The translations under genes and the position numbers were made by a program. Positions 35,168 to 44,390 of a DNA stretch of 64,000 nucleotides are shown here, piece after piece. The first letter of the stretch is position 1, and each line of letters begins with the position of its first letter. Below the pieces are notes generated by a model that saw only the letters and a list, made by a program, of their open reading frames with translations, made no database searches and was not told where the DNA came from. The stretch is from Allomesorhizobium camelthorni (GTDB lineage: Bacteria; Pseudomonadota; Alphaproteobacteria; Rhizobiales; Rhizobiaceae), in the NCBI RefSeq assembly GCF_011045125.1, contig NZ_JAAKZF010000003.1, forward strand, positions 1 through 64,000, in the 5' to 3' direction.

Positions 35168-35197
35168 GTGCGCGCCGCTGGCGACAGCGGCGCGCAC
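35168..35197 (+). terminator. Hairpin between pqqA and pqqB
   Basis: Perfect 12-bp stem GTGCGCGCCGCT (35168-35179) / AGCGGCGCGCAC (35186-35197) with a 6-base loop, starting 10 bp after the pqqA stop. Such an element keeps the pqqA transcript in excess over pqqB-E, which is needed because PqqA is a consumed substrate. Confidence 0.8.
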
Positions 35198-35288
35198 TGT
35201 CGATTTGAACTTAAGCGTAGGGTATCGGGCCGCGGTGGCATTAAGCTGTCGTACTTATTGACGGCGCACTCGAAATTGGACTGTGGCG

Positions 35289-36224
35289 ATGCGTCTGAAA
35301 ATCGTCGGATCGGCGGCCGGCGGCGGTTTTCCCCAATGGAACTGCAATTACCGGCTGAGCCGTACCGCCCGCTTCGGAAATGCCGGCATACGCCAGCGGA
35401 CGCAATCGAGCCTCGCCGCCTCGGCCGACGGTGTCGACTGGGTTCTCTTCAACGCTTCCCCCGACATCCGCCAGCAGATCGCGCAAACGCCCGAACTGCA
35501 ACCTGCGCCTGACGCGCCATTGCGCTCGACGCCGATCCGCGCCGTCGTGCTCACCAATGCGGATGTCGACCATATCGCCGGGCTGCTCAGCCTGCGCGAG
35601 CGCCAGCCCTTCGCCATCTATGCCTCGGGACGGGTTCTCGCTGCGCTCGCGGCCAATCCCATTTTCAACGTGCTCGACCCGGCGATCGTGCCGCGCCGCA
35701 CCTTGCCTGCTAAGGGCGAACTGGAGCTATGCGATGCCACGGGCCGGGCAACCGGCGTAACGATCGAAAGCTTCGCCGTGCCGGGAAAGGTGGCGCTTTA
35801 CCTGGAGGACGCCAGCAGGCCGGAGGCCGATTACGGCTCCGAAGAGGGCGATACGATCGCGGTGCGCGTTTCAGGCGGCAACGGCCGCTCGGCCTTCTAC
35901 ATTCCCGGCTGCGCCAGGATCGATACGGCGCTGCGGGAGCGGCTTGCCGGCGCGGCTTGCCTGCTGTTCGACGGTACGGTCTATACCGACGACGAAATGA
36001 TTACAGCCGGCGTCGGCCAGAAGACCGGCACCCGCATGGGCCATCTGGCTATGTCCGGAGAGACTGGCTCGATCGCCGGCCTTGCCGGAGTCAGGATCGA
36101 CCGCCGGATCTTCGTCCACATCAACAACACCAATCCTGTCCTGGACGAAAGCTCGCCCGAATACGCGGCGGTGAGTGCAGCCGGCTGGGAAGTCGCCTAT
36201 GACGGCATGGAGATAGAGTTGTGA
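35289..36224 (+). CDS. pqqB: PQQ biosynthesis protein PqqB
   Basis: A 311-residue metallo-beta-lactamase-fold protein starting MRLKIVGSAAGGGFPQWNCN, the PqqB hallmark, with the metal region TNADVDHIAGLL. PqqB is an iron-dependent hydroxylase of a late tyrosine-derived intermediate in PQQ synthesis. The start is ATG at 35289 (GTG at 35283 is the alternative). Its stop overlaps the GTG start of pqqC. Confidence 0.95.
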   Translation: MRLKIVGSAAGGGFPQWNCNYRLSRTARFGNAGIRQRTQSSLAASADGVDWVLFNASPDIRQQIAQTPELQPAPDAPLRSTPIRAVVLTNADVDHIAGLLSLRERQPFAIYASGRVLAALAANPIFNVLDPAIVPRRTLPAKGELELCDATGRATGVTIESFAVPGKVALYLEDASRPEADYGSEEGDTIAVRVSGGNGRSAFYIPGCARIDTALRERLAGAACLLFDGTVYTDDEMITAGVGQKTGTRMGHLAMSGETGSIAGLAGVRIDRRIFVHINNTNPVLDESSPEYAAVSAAGWEVAYDGMEIEL

Positions 36225-36976
36225 GTGATTTCCACGACGCCGCCAGGAACGGCCTGTCCACGGCGGATCTTGAAGCCGTGCTGCGGCGGGTCGGCGCGGA
36301 GCGCTACCACAATCGCCACCCGCTGCATCACCGGATGACCAGCGGCGGCATGTCCAAAGGCGAGTTGCAGGCATGGGCGCTGAACCGCTACTGCTATCAG
36401 GCGGTGATCCCGCGCAAGGACGCCATCATCCTGGCCCGCGCCACCGACCCGGCCTTCCGCGCCGCCTGGCGCAAGCGCATCGAGGACCATGACGGGGATG
36501 ACGGCTGGAGCGGCGGCATCGCACGCTGGCTGCATCTCGCCACGTCGCTCGGCCTCGAGGCCGAAGCGGTGAAAAGCGAAAGGCTTGCCCTGCCCGCCAC
36601 GCGCTTCGCTGTCGGCGCCTATTTTTCCTTCTGCGCCAATGCGACGCTGCTCGAAGCGGTCGCCTCGTCGCTCACCGAACTGTTCTCGCCCGTCATCATC
36701 GGCGAGCGTGTGCCGGCCATGCTGGCCAAATACGATTACATCACCGAGGATACGCTCGCCTATTTCAGCCGGCGGCCGGAGCAGGCTTCGCGCGATTCCG
36801 ATTTCGCCCTCGACTATGTGCTCCGCCACGCCGACACGCCGGAGCGTCAGCAGGCGTCGATCGACGCGCTGGTGCTGAAATGCGATATTTTGTGGGCAAT
36901 GCTTGATGCGCTCCAGCATGCCTATCAGACCGGAAGCATCCCGCCCGGCGCTTTCCGGCCCGAGCAGCATCCATGA
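36221..36976 (+). CDS. pqqC: Pyrroloquinoline-quinone synthase PqqC
   Basis: A 251-residue all-helical oxidase with HPLHHRMTSGGMSKGELQAW and ARFAVGAYFSFC-type core motifs. PqqC is the cofactorless oxidase that performs the final ring closure and oxidation to PQQ. GTG start at 36221, overlapping the pqqB stop (GTGA), and its end overlaps pqqD by 4 bp. Confidence 0.96.
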   Translation: MSDFHDAARNGLSTADLEAVLRRVGAERYHNRHPLHHRMTSGGMSKGELQAWALNRYCYQAVIPRKDAIILARATDPAFRAAWRKRIEDHDGDDGWSGGIARWLHLATSLGLEAEAVKSERLALPATRFAVGAYFSFCANATLLEAVASSLTELFSPVIIGERVPAMLAKYDYITEDTLAYFSRRPEQASRDSDFALDYVLRHADTPERQQASIDALVLKCDILWAMLDALQHAYQTGSIPPGAFRPEQHP

Positions 36977-37269
36977 TCGAGGTGCGGCAAAGGGCGATCG
37001 TTTCACGGCAGTCGACGCCGTCGCTGCCGAAACATGTGCGCATCCAGTTCGATCCAGTCCGGCAGGCCTTCGCAGTTCTGTCGCCGGAAAAGGTTTTCTG
37101 GCCTAACGAAATCAGCCTCGATATACTGCGCCGCTGCGACGGTCGCTCCGATGTTGGCCACATCATCGCCGACCTTGCAGCGGAATACGGCGCCGAGGAG
37201 GACGAAATCGCCTCCGATGTCACTGCCTTCCTGCAGGAATGGGCGGACAAATTGCTGGTGAAGCTATGA
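36973..37269 (+). CDS. pqqD: PQQ biosynthesis peptide chaperone PqqD
   Basis: A 98-residue RiPP-recognition protein: HVRIQFDPVRQAFAVLSPEK and the winged-helix-like region ISLDILRRCDGRSDVGHII. PqqD binds PqqA and presents it to PqqE. It overlaps both neighbours by 4 bp (ATGA), so pqqC, pqqD and pqqE are translationally coupled. Confidence 0.95.
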   Translation: MIEVRQRAIVSRQSTPSLPKHVRIQFDPVRQAFAVLSPEKVFWPNEISLDILRRCDGRSDVGHIIADLAAEYGAEEDEIASDVTAFLQEWADKLLVKL

Positions 37270-38384
37270 GCGAGCCGCTTCTCCCTCCGATCGGAATGCT
37301 GGCGGAACTGACCCATCGTTGCCCGCTGCAATGTCCGTATTGCTCCAATCCGACCGAGCTTCTGAAAGCCAATCGCGAGATGGACACGCAAAGCTGGCTC
37401 GACCTGTTCGAGCAGGCGGCCGATCTCGGCGTCCTGCAGGTCCATCTGTCGGGCGGGGAGCCGACCCTGCGCCGGGATCTGGAGCAGCTTATCGCAGGGC
37501 TTTCGGCACGCAGCGTATACACCAATTTGATCACAGCCGGCGTCGGCGTCGCCGAAGGCCGCGTCGAGGCGTTCGCCGAAGCCGGTCTCGATCATTTGCA
37601 ACTGAGCTTCCAGGGTGCGCGGCCGGCGACTACCGAGATGATCGGCAACCACCGCGGCAGCCATGAGAAGAAGCTGGAGACGGCGCGGCGTGCCCGCGCC
37701 GCCGGTCTGCCGCTCACCATCAACGCGCCGATCCACCGTCACAACATCGAGGAAGTGCCGGAATTCATCGAACTCGCTCTGTCGCTTGGCGCGGAGCGAC
37801 TTGAGATCGCCAACGTGCAGTATTCCGGCTGGGCGCTGACCAACCGCGACGCGCTGATGCCCGACCGCGCAGCGGTCGACCGCCAGGCCGAGATCGTCGA
37901 AGCGGCGCGCGAGCGGCTCACCGGCATCATGAACATCGATTTCGTCACGCCCGACTATTTCGCCATCTATCCGAAGCCCTGCATGGGCGGCTGGGCGCGC
38001 GACGCCTTCATGGTGGCGCCGGACGGCATGGTGCTGCCATGCCATGCAGCGCAGACGATCCCGTCGCTCAGTTTCGAGCGTTTCGGGGAGCGCTCGCTCG
38101 CCGAAATCTGGACCGATTCGCCCGCATTCAACGCCTTCCGCGGAACCGACTGGATGCAGGAGCCGTGCCGCGGCTGCGAGCGTCGTGAGATCGACTGGGG
38201 CGGCTGCCGCTGCCAAGCGATGGCGATCGCCGGCGATCCGGCCGCCACCGACCCGGCCTGCGTGAAATCGCCGATCCACGCGCGGATGGCGAATTTTATC
38301 GCCGCGGCCAATTCGACCGGAAGCGAACGGACAGCGGAAAGCTTCATCTACCGCCGCATAGGCGCGGTGACCGAACCGGCCTGA
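37266..38384 (+). CDS. pqqE: PqqA peptide cyclase PqqE (radical SAM)
   Basis: A 372-residue radical SAM/SPASM enzyme. The radical cluster motif CPLQCPYC has Cys19, Cys23 and Cys26; SAM contacts include HLSGGEPTLRRD. The C-terminal SPASM cysteines are in KPCMGGW, LPCHAAQ, EPCRGCERR and GGCRCQAM. It forms the C-C bond between Glu18 and Tyr22 of PqqA. It ends the pqq operon, convergent with folP with a 9-bp gap. Confidence 0.96.
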   Translation: MSEPLLPPIGMLAELTHRCPLQCPYCSNPTELLKANREMDTQSWLDLFEQAADLGVLQVHLSGGEPTLRRDLEQLIAGLSARSVYTNLITAGVGVAEGRVEAFAEAGLDHLQLSFQGARPATTEMIGNHRGSHEKKLETARRARAAGLPLTINAPIHRHNIEEVPEFIELALSLGAERLEIANVQYSGWALTNRDALMPDRAAVDRQAEIVEAARERLTGIMNIDFVTPDYFAIYPKPCMGGWARDAFMVAPDGMVLPCHAAQTIPSLSFERFGERSLAEIWTDSPAFNAFRGTDWMQEPCRGCERREIDWGGCRCQAMAIAGDPAATDPACVKSPIHARMANFIAAANSTGSERTAESFIYRRIGAVTEPA

Positions 38385-38393
38385 CGCCCAGAC

Positions 38394-39245
38394 CTACCCG
38401 GCTCTCTCGCGCTCCAGTATGGCGTCGGCAAAAGCCAGCGCATCCCGGTTCATCGCCACATTATGCACGCGAAAAATGCTCGCGCCCTTCATCCTGAGAA
38501 TGACGCTCGTGGCGGCAGTGCCGAGGTCGCGAGCCTCCCTGTCGTCGCCCGCCACATAGGCGATCAGGCGCTTGCGCGAGGTGCCGACGAGCAGCGGAAA
38601 ACCGAGCGCGCGCAATTCGCCGAAGCGGGCCATGAGCTGAAGGTTCTCCTCCCCGTCCTTGGCGAAGCCGAACCCCGGATCGAGCACGATGTGGCTATCC
38701 GGGATGCCGGCTTCGCGCGCGATCTCCAACGACCGTTCGAGGAAGCGGAACTGGTCGGCGATCACGTCGGGGAGCTTTTCGCGGTCGCGGCCGGTATGCA
38801 TGACGGCCAGGCCGGCGCCGCTTTCCGCCGCCACATGGGCAATGCCCGGCTCGCGCTGCAGGCCGTGCACGTCGTTGACGATATGCGCACCCGCCCGCAC
38901 AGCGAGGCGCGCCGTCGCTTCCCGGTAAGTGTCGACCGAGATGATGCACCCTTCCCCCGCCAGCGCTTCGATCACTGGAAGGATGCGCGCCTGTTCCTCA
39001 CGCGCCGAAACCGGCTCGGCGCCCGGCCGGGTCGATTCGCCGCCGACATCGATGATGACCGCACCCTCGGCGATCATCTGGCGCGCATGGGCGAGCGCCG
39101 CATCCGGCCTGTCGAACTCCCCACCGTCTGAAAAGCTGTCCGGCGTGACATTCAGAATCCCCATCAGCAGCGCCTTCGCGCCGAGATCGAGATGCCTGCC
39201 GTGGGCTAGTTGCCAAATGGACGTTTGGAAGGGTCTTGAAGGCAT
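38394..39245 (-). CDS. folP: Dihydropteroate synthase
   Basis: A 283-residue classical DHPS: LLMGILNVTPDSFSDGG, GGESTRPGAEPV, SVDTYREATA and LDPGFGFAK. It joins p-aminobenzoate to hydroxymethyl-dihydropterin diphosphate in folate synthesis, distinct from the H4MPT-type homologue at 3285-4682. ATG at 39245 is chosen; an in-frame GTG at 39281 would add 12 residues. The usual downstream partners folB/folK/glmM do not follow in this window. Confidence 0.93.
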   Translation of the reverse strand: MPSRPFQTSIWQLAHGRHLDLGAKALLMGILNVTPDSFSDGGEFDRPDAALAHARQMIAEGAVIIDVGGESTRPGAEPVSAREEQARILPVIEALAGEGCIISVDTYREATARLAVRAGAHIVNDVHGLQREPGIAHVAAESGAGLAVMHTGRDREKLPDVIADQFRFLERSLEIAREAGIPDSHIVLDPGFGFAKDGEENLQLMARFGELRALGFPLLVGTSRKRLIAYVAGDDREARDLGTAATSVILRMKGASIFRVHNVAMNRDALAFADAILERERAG

Positions 39246-39502
39246 AGGCAGAGGGCTCTCAAATATTTTTCGCGAAAACACGCTACAGCGAACTTGCGGA
39301 GATCACTACCGCATCCGTGGCACCGCACGTATATCTCCCGCCAGGTCTGAATCGCTGCCGGCCTGCCGATTGCCCTCACGTCCGATGGCGGCTAAGCAAA
39401 GACCGCGGAGACAAAACCCCGCTGACGATCCGAGCCCAAAGGCCGCAAATGCAAGCTTGCGGCCTAAATCAGCGCTGCATCATCATTCCACGAGTTGCTC
39501 CC

Positions 39503-40621
39503 ATGAAAATAACAGCCGTAGAACCGTTCATCGTACACCTGCCCGTGACCGGCAGTTCCATTTCGGATTCTACCCACAACATCACCCATTGGGGTGTGGT
39601 CGGCACCCGCATCGTCACCGACAGCGGGCTGATCGGCTACGGGTTTACGGGCACGCATGCGCATCTGGCTTCCGACCGCCTCATCACCTCCTGCATCAGC
39701 GGTTGCTACACGCCGCTTCTGCTCGGCGAGGACGCCAATGATCGAACGAGGCTGTGGACCAAGCTGGCGCGCAGCCCTGCCCTGCAATGGGTGGGCCGAT
39801 CCGGCATCACGCAATTGGCGCTTGCAGCCGTGGATGTCGCGCTCTGGGATCTGGCGGCCAAGCAGGCGCAGGCGCCGCTGTGGAAATATCTGGGAGGCGC
39901 GAGAACCACCCGGCTGGAAGCCTACAACACCGATATCGGTTGGCTATCCTACGACCTGCCGACGATGCTCGATCTCACCAGGAAAGCGGTCGAGGAGGAC
40001 GGTTTCACACGTATCAAGATCAAGGTCGGCCATGCCGACCCCACCGCCGACATTGCGCGCCTCGAAGCAGTCCGCCGCCAGGTTGGTCTGGATGTCCGCA
40101 TCGCCGTTGACGGCAACGGCAAATGGGATCTTCCGACTTGCAAGCGGTTCTGTGCCCGGGCCAGCGAATTTGATCTCTTCTGGTTTGAAGAGCCGACCTG
40201 GTACGACGACGTCGGCGGTCATGCGCAGCTTGCTCGATCGACCAACATACCCGTCGCCCTTGGCGAGCAGCTTTACACCATCGACGCGTTCCGCAGCTTC
40301 ATCGAGGCCGGGGCGGTGCATTACGTTCAGCCGGATGTCACGCGGCTTGGCGGGATAACAGAGTACATCCAGGTCGCCGACCTCGCGCATGCCCACCGGC
40401 TGCCCGTGGCGCCGCATGCCGGCGAGATGAGCCAGGTGCATGTGCATCTGAGCTACTGGCACCCGGCCTCGTCGGTCCTCGAATATATTCCGTGGATCAA
40501 GGACCATTTCGAAGAGCCGGTCGAAGTCAGGGACGGCATCTACAGCCTGCCGCAGCAGCCGGGCGCGAGCACTACGCTGCTGGCCGACAGCATGGAGCAA
40601 TTTGGCAAAAGCCTGGCGTGA
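39503..40621 (+). CDS. Mandelate racemase/muconate lactonizing enzyme family protein
   Basis: A 372-residue enolase-superfamily member. Expected active-site parts are present: KIKVG (K-x-K bases near residue 173), metal ligands in [16 protein letters not shown] and LGEQLYT, and the histidine in PHAGEM. The pattern fits the mandelate-racemase subgroup acting on sugar acids, for example an acid-sugar dehydratase. The substrate cannot be assigned from sequence alone. It stands alone, 257 bp from folP, and is convergent with the EF-hand gene. The hexuronate genes nearby make a sugar acid substrate plausible. Confidence 0.85.
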   Translation: MKITAVEPFIVHLPVTGSSISDSTHNITHWGVVGTRIVTDSGLIGYGFTGTHAHLASDRLITSCISGCYTPLLLGEDANDRTRLWTKLARSPALQWVGRSGITQLALAAVDVALWDLAAKQAQAPLWKYLGGARTTRLEAYNTDIGWLSYDLPTMLDLTRKAVEEDGFTRIKIKVGHADPTADIARLEAVRRQVGLDVRIAVDGNGKWDLPTCKRFCARASEFDLFWFEEPTWYDDVGGHAQLARSTNIPVALGEQLYTIDAFRSFIEAGAVHYVQPDVTRLGGITEYIQVADLAHAHRLPVAPHAGEMSQVHVHLSYWHPASSVLEYIPWIKDHFEEPVEVRDGIYSLPQQPGASTTLLADSMEQFGKSLA

Positions 40622-40630
40622 TCCGGCAAA

Positions 40631-41152
40631 TCACTCGTCCCTGCCGCCCGATCCGTGGAAGAAGGATTCGATCTCTTCCATCTCGACGCTGCCGTCGCCG
40701 TTCTCATCCACCGAATTGAAGATGCGACCGTGGAAATCCTGAACTTCCGCAAGCGACAGAGCACCGTCACCGTCGGCGTCCACGATAGCAAACATCATTC
40801 GCATTCCTGCGCCATGCATCATCCCGGATCGCATGCCGCCTGGACCTCTGTCCATTCGATCGCTGCCGGGGCGGTCTCGTCGGGCGCCGTGGCGCCAACG
40901 GTCTCCATCACGGCGTTCTGCCCGATCTCCGCGCCGGCCCTGCGCTCGCGGCTCTTCCCGCATCATTTCCTGCATCATCTCACGCATCATCTCTCGCATG
41001 GACTCGGAACTTTGCCCGCTCATGTCGGGCTGGGCGCCGGGGCTTTGTGGCGGCGTGGTGGGCGCAGGCGTCGCGTCGGTCTGGGCAAGCGCCGGCGCGA
41101 TCAAGAACGTGAAGGCCGCAGTGGCGGCAGTGAACCTGCTCAGCAATGCCAT
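40631..41152 (-). CDS. Secreted EF-hand protein with Met-rich segment
   Basis: A 173-residue exported protein: signal peptide (RFTAATAAFTFLIAPALAQ), a low-complexity Pro/Gln stretch, a Met/Glu-rich run (MREMMREMMQEMMREEP), an Arg/Asp-rich region and two C-terminal EF-hand loops, DADGDGALSLAE and DENGDGSVEMEE. The loops are separated by only 12 residues, as in lanmodulin and many bacterial EF-hand proteins. Lanmodulin's position-2 proline is absent, so calcium is the default ligand. The start is ATG at 41152 with a GGAGGAGAAG site; a longer frame to 41284 is less likely. Confidence 0.82.
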   Translation of the reverse strand: MALLSRFTAATAAFTFLIAPALAQTDATPAPTTPPQSPGAQPDMSGQSSESMREMMREMMQEMMREEPRAQGRRGDRAERRDGDRWRHGARRDRPGSDRMDRGPGGMRSGMMHGAGMRMMFAIVDADGDGALSLAEVQDFHGRIFNSVDENGDGSVEMEEIESFFHGSGGRDE

Positions 41153-41320
41153 CTTCTCCTCCTGTGTTGAACCAGTCTGCCGAACACATGCAACCCGCTG
41201 CGTCCCTCTTGGTTCCTGTCGACCCTGATCTCCTCGCGGAACACACGCAAAGGTTTCGATTCCTCTTTCCGTCCGAGGCAACATCTGGGAAAAAGAGCTT
41301 TCCAGTCCGGGAAACCCGAA

Positions 41321-41755
41321 ATGAAAAATCTATGGACAGTTGCGGCGCTCGCCGTCCTGGTTTCAGCTTGCCAAAGTGCGACGCAGCCGACGGCCACGAA
41401 TGTCGACTTCGGCCCGCAGACCCTGACCCTGATCAATTCCTACAGGACGAGCCGCGGACTTTCTCCCCTGGCCTCCAACGCCACGCTGCAGTCGCTGGCG
41501 AGACAGCACAGCCAATACCAAACGGCCCGGAACGCCATCAGCCATGACGGTTATCGGCAGAGATCGGCCCAGGCCAGGGCTGCCGGGCTGAGTGGAATAT
41601 GCGCTGAAAATGTCGGCGTAAAATACAGAAGCGCGCAGCAGCTTTTCTCGGGATGGCGGAATTCCGGAGCCCATAACACAAACATGCTTAGGCCTAACCT
41701 GAGACACGCTGGAGTTTCCGTGGTTGGGCGTTACGCAACTTTCTTCGCCTGCTGA
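41321..41755 (+). CDS. CAP (SCP/PR1-like) domain lipoprotein
   Basis: A 144-residue protein with a lipobox (VLVSAC, Cys17), so it is probably an outer-membrane lipoprotein. Residues 35-144 form a bacterial CAP domain: TLINSYRTSRGLSPL, LQSLARQHSQYQ, and GICAENVG. The catalytic-like histidines are in ARQHS and ISHDGY. The function of bacterial CAP proteins is mostly unknown. It diverges from the EF-hand gene. Confidence 0.85.
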   Translation: MKNLWTVAALAVLVSACQSATQPTATNVDFGPQTLTLINSYRTSRGLSPLASNATLQSLARQHSQYQTARNAISHDGYRQRSAQARAAGLSGICAENVGVKYRSAQQLFSGWRNSGAHNTNMLRPNLRHAGVSVVGRYATFFAC

Positions 41756-41823
41756 TTGAGCGACGGCCCGCTGTGCCGTAGAGCAGGTCGCCACTTCAGG
41801 ATTCCATTCAATCCACCAGGTCC

Positions 41824-42153
41824 ATGGAACGCTTTTCAAGGCCGCGGGTTGAGGTTGCCGAAGGGCCTATGGAACGGAGAGCAGCCGTGTGCAACGCGCA
41901 TTTCGACGAGGCCGATCTGACCGCGGTCGTGAAGGGCTGCACCCATAGCAGATCCGCAGGTTCGCTCCTGTCGACTTCAAAAGCCATCGAGGAACTGAGG
42001 GTTATCTCGGGCGATTTCGTCACTTCGGACGAAGAAATGGCGGATGCCATAAGCAGGGTTGCGATCGCGCTGGGGTGCACCGTCGTATTTGACGAGCAAC
42101 CGGGCGCCGATACGCTGAGTTTGCCGCCGCAGCGGGCTGACGTGGCGGCTTAG
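41824..42153 (+). CDS. Small hypothetical protein
   Basis: A possible 109-residue protein; an internal ATG at 41869 would give 94 residues and a more natural start (MERRAAVCNAHFDEADLTAV). No signal peptide or known motif is seen. The frame ends 6 bp before the stop of the convergent oxidoreductase gene, an arrangement consistent with a real gene, but codon character is only modestly supportive. Function unknown. Confidence 0.4.
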   Translation: MERFSRPRVEVAEGPMERRAAVCNAHFDEADLTAVVKGCTHSRSAGSLLSTSKAIEELRVISGDFVTSDEEMADAISRVAIALGCTVVFDEQPGADTLSLPPQRADVAA

Positions 42154-42159
42154 GCTCAG

Positions 42160-43185
42160 TTAGGACACTTTCTCCGCCCTGCCGCTCCCGGCTGAGCGTA
42201 GCAGCGTCTCGATCAGCCTGTGAACCTTCAGCGCTTCGCGGCCGCTGACCTTGGGCTCGCGTCCGCCTTCTACGGCATCGAGGAAATCCGTCAGAACCGC
42301 GCGGTGATCCTCGTGTGAAAACGCCATCGGGTCGGCGCCCGCGCCACCCGGACCCGCTTCCACCCCGACAGCCAAGGTCGTGCCGTCGTGGAACGCCGCC
42401 TTCAGCGCCGTTCCCTCGATTACCGCCGTGCCCTTCGTACCGATGATGTCGATCTGGTCCGGAAAGCCCGGATAGGCGCAGGTGGTGGCGCTGACCGTGC
42501 CGATCGCGCCGTTCGCGTAGCGCAGACCGCCGGCGACGATGTCCTCCGTCTCCATGCGGTGAACCGCGCTGGTCGTTGCGTAGGAGCAGACCTCTTCCGG
42601 CAGGCCGGCAAGCGAGATCAGGAGGTCGAGCGTGTGAATTGCTTGCGTAAGCAGCACGCCGCCGCCGTCGCGCGCCTTCGTGCCGCGGCCGGGCTGGTCG
42701 TAATAGCTCTGCGGCCGCCAATTATAGGTCCGCGCCGACGCGCCGACGATATCGCCGAGCCGGCCTTCGGCGAGCAGCCTTGCCAGCGCGGTGCTCGCCG
42801 ATTTGAAGCGGTGCTGCAGGACGACGCCAAGCGTGATCCCTGCCCTTTCGGCAGTAGCGACCAGTTCCTCGGCGCGTTCGATGCCGATCTCCAGCGGCTT
42901 TTCGAGCAATGTGTGCTTGCCGGCATTGGCCGCGCGCCGCACCAGATCGAGATGGGTGCTAGGCGGCGTGAGCAGCATCACGGCGCCGACGGTCGGATCG
43001 GCAAGGACAGCTTCGAGATCGCCGGAAACCGGAAAGCCGAACTGCTCGGCAAAGGCTGTGCGGCGCGCCTCGGTCGGGCTGTAGGCATAGGCGACCTCGA
43101 CCCGCGCGGCGAGATCGGTGAGGCTTTTGGCATGTGGCGCCGAGGCCATGCCTAGCCCGATGACGGCAATGCGCATTTTCGCCAT
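42160..43185 (-). CDS. Gfo/Idh/MocA family oxidoreductase
   Basis: A 341-residue NAD(P)-dependent oxidoreductase: N-terminal Rossmann start MRIAVIGLGMASAPHAKSL, the EKPLEI catalytic lysine motif (near residue 97), and the GGGVLLTQAIHTLDLLISL region with the conserved histidine of the C-terminal domain. The substrate is probably a sugar or sugar acid. It is the last gene of the minus-strand hexuronate operon uxuB-uxuA-oxidoreductase, 15 bp after uxuA, suggesting an entry reaction into uronate catabolism. Confidence 0.88.
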   Translation of the reverse strand: MAKMRIAVIGLGMASAPHAKSLTDLAARVEVAYAYSPTEARRTAFAEQFGFPVSGDLEAVLADPTVGAVMLLTPPSTHLDLVRRAANAGKHTLLEKPLEIGIERAEELVATAERAGITLGVVLQHRFKSASTALARLLAEGRLGDIVGASARTYNWRPQSYYDQPGRGTKARDGGGVLLTQAIHTLDLLISLAGLPEEVCSYATTSAVHRMETEDIVAGGLRYANGAIGTVSATTCAYPGFPDQIDIIGTKGTAVIEGTALKAAFHDGTTLAVGVEAGPGGAGADPMAFSHEDHRAVLTDFLDAVEGGREPKVSGREALKVHRLIETLLRSAGSGRAEKVS

Positions 43186-43200
43186 CCCGCTTTCCTCCTG

Positions 43201-44379
43201 CTAGACCCCGAGCGCCTCTATGGTACGCATCACGCCGCGCAGTTCGGCAAGCCCCTTCAGCCGGCCGATGCAGGAATAGCCGGGGTTCACCGTCTTGCCG
43301 ATGTCGTCGACGATCAAGTGGCCGTGGTCGGGCCGCATCGGCATCTGCCAGTCGCCGCGGCCTTCGGCCTTGCGCCGCCCCTCCTCGGCCATCAGTGCCT
43401 GGACGACGGCAATCATGTCGGTGTCGCCCTCCAGATGCTCGGCCTCGTGGAAGGAGCCGCCGGGCTCGTGCTTGACGTTGCGCAGATGCGCAAAATGGAT
43501 GTTCGGCGCGAACTCCTTGGCCATGGCGACCAAATCGTTGTGCCGCCCCGCGCCGTAGGAGCCGGTGCAAAGCGTCAGACCGTTCGACGGCGACGGGCAG
43601 CCGGCAAGGATCGCCCGCGCGTCCTCGGCGCTCGACACGACGCGCGGCAGGCCGAAGATCGGGAAAGGCGGATCGTCCGGGTGGATCGCCAGCCTGACGC
43701 CTGCCTCCTCGGCAGTCGGGACGATCTCGCGCAGGAATGAGATGAGATTGTCGCGGAAATTTTCGCGCGAAAGCTCGCCGTAGACGGCGAGCGCGCGGCG
43801 GAAACTGTCACGGTCGTAGATGAATTCGCGCGCCGGCACCCAGCCGATCAGGTTTTTTTCCAGTCGCGCGAGATCGCTTTCGCTCATCTTTGCCAGTCGC
43901 GCCCGCGCTGCCTCGATGCGCTCAGGCGGATGGTCGGCCTCGGCGCCAGGGCGCTTCAGCACTAGAACGTCATAGGCGCAGAATTCGACCATGTCGAAGC
44001 GCAGCGCCGTGCCCCCATGCGGCATCGGGTGATCGAGATCCGTGCGCGTCCAGTCGGTGATCGCCATGAAATTGTAGCAGACGGTTTCGATGCCGGCGGC
44101 GGCCACCGCGCGGATCGAAGCCTTGTAGTTCTCGATCAGTTCGCGATAACGGCCGGTGCGGGTCTTGATATCCTCGTGGACGACGATGCTTTCGACCACG
44201 TCGAAGGTCAGTCCGCTGGCCTCGATCCCGGCCTTGCGTTTGAAAACCTCATCCTGCGGCCAGGCGCGGCCGTCGTTCAGGTGGTGCAGCGCGCTAACCA
44301 CGCCAACCGCGCCGGCCTGGCGGATATGGGAGAGCTTTACGGGATCGTCGGGCCCGAACCAGCGCCAGGTCTGTCTCAA
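43201..44379 (-). CDS. uxuA: Mannonate dehydratase
   Basis: A 392-residue UxuA-type dehydratase: [20 protein letters not shown] at the start, [19 protein letters not shown] and [20 protein letters not shown] carry the metal-binding histidines. It converts D-mannonate to 2-keto-3-deoxygluconate. It lies 11 bp after uxuB, in the same operon. Confidence 0.94.
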   Translation of the reverse strand: MRQTWRWFGPDDPVKLSHIRQAGAVGVVSALHHLNDGRAWPQDEVFKRKAGIEASGLTFDVVESIVVHEDIKTRTGRYRELIENYKASIRAVAAAGIETVCYNFMAITDWTRTDLDHPMPHGGTALRFDMVEFCAYDVLVLKRPGAEADHPPERIEAARARLAKMSESDLARLEKNLIGWVPAREFIYDRDSFRRALAVYGELSRENFRDNLISFLREIVPTAEEAGVRLAIHPDDPPFPIFGLPRVVSSAEDARAILAGCPSPSNGLTLCTGSYGAGRHNDLVAMAKEFAPNIHFAHLRNVKHEPGGSFHEAEHLEGDTDMIAVVQALMAEEGRRKAEGRGDWQMPMRPDHGHLIVDDIGKTVNPGYSCIGRLKGLAELRGVMRTIEALGV

Positions 44380-44390
44380 GATCGAACTCC

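Noticed and set aside
40631-41152. Lanmodulin
   Set aside because: Only two EF-hands, no proline at loop position 2 and added Met/Arg-rich regions; called a general EF-hand protein.
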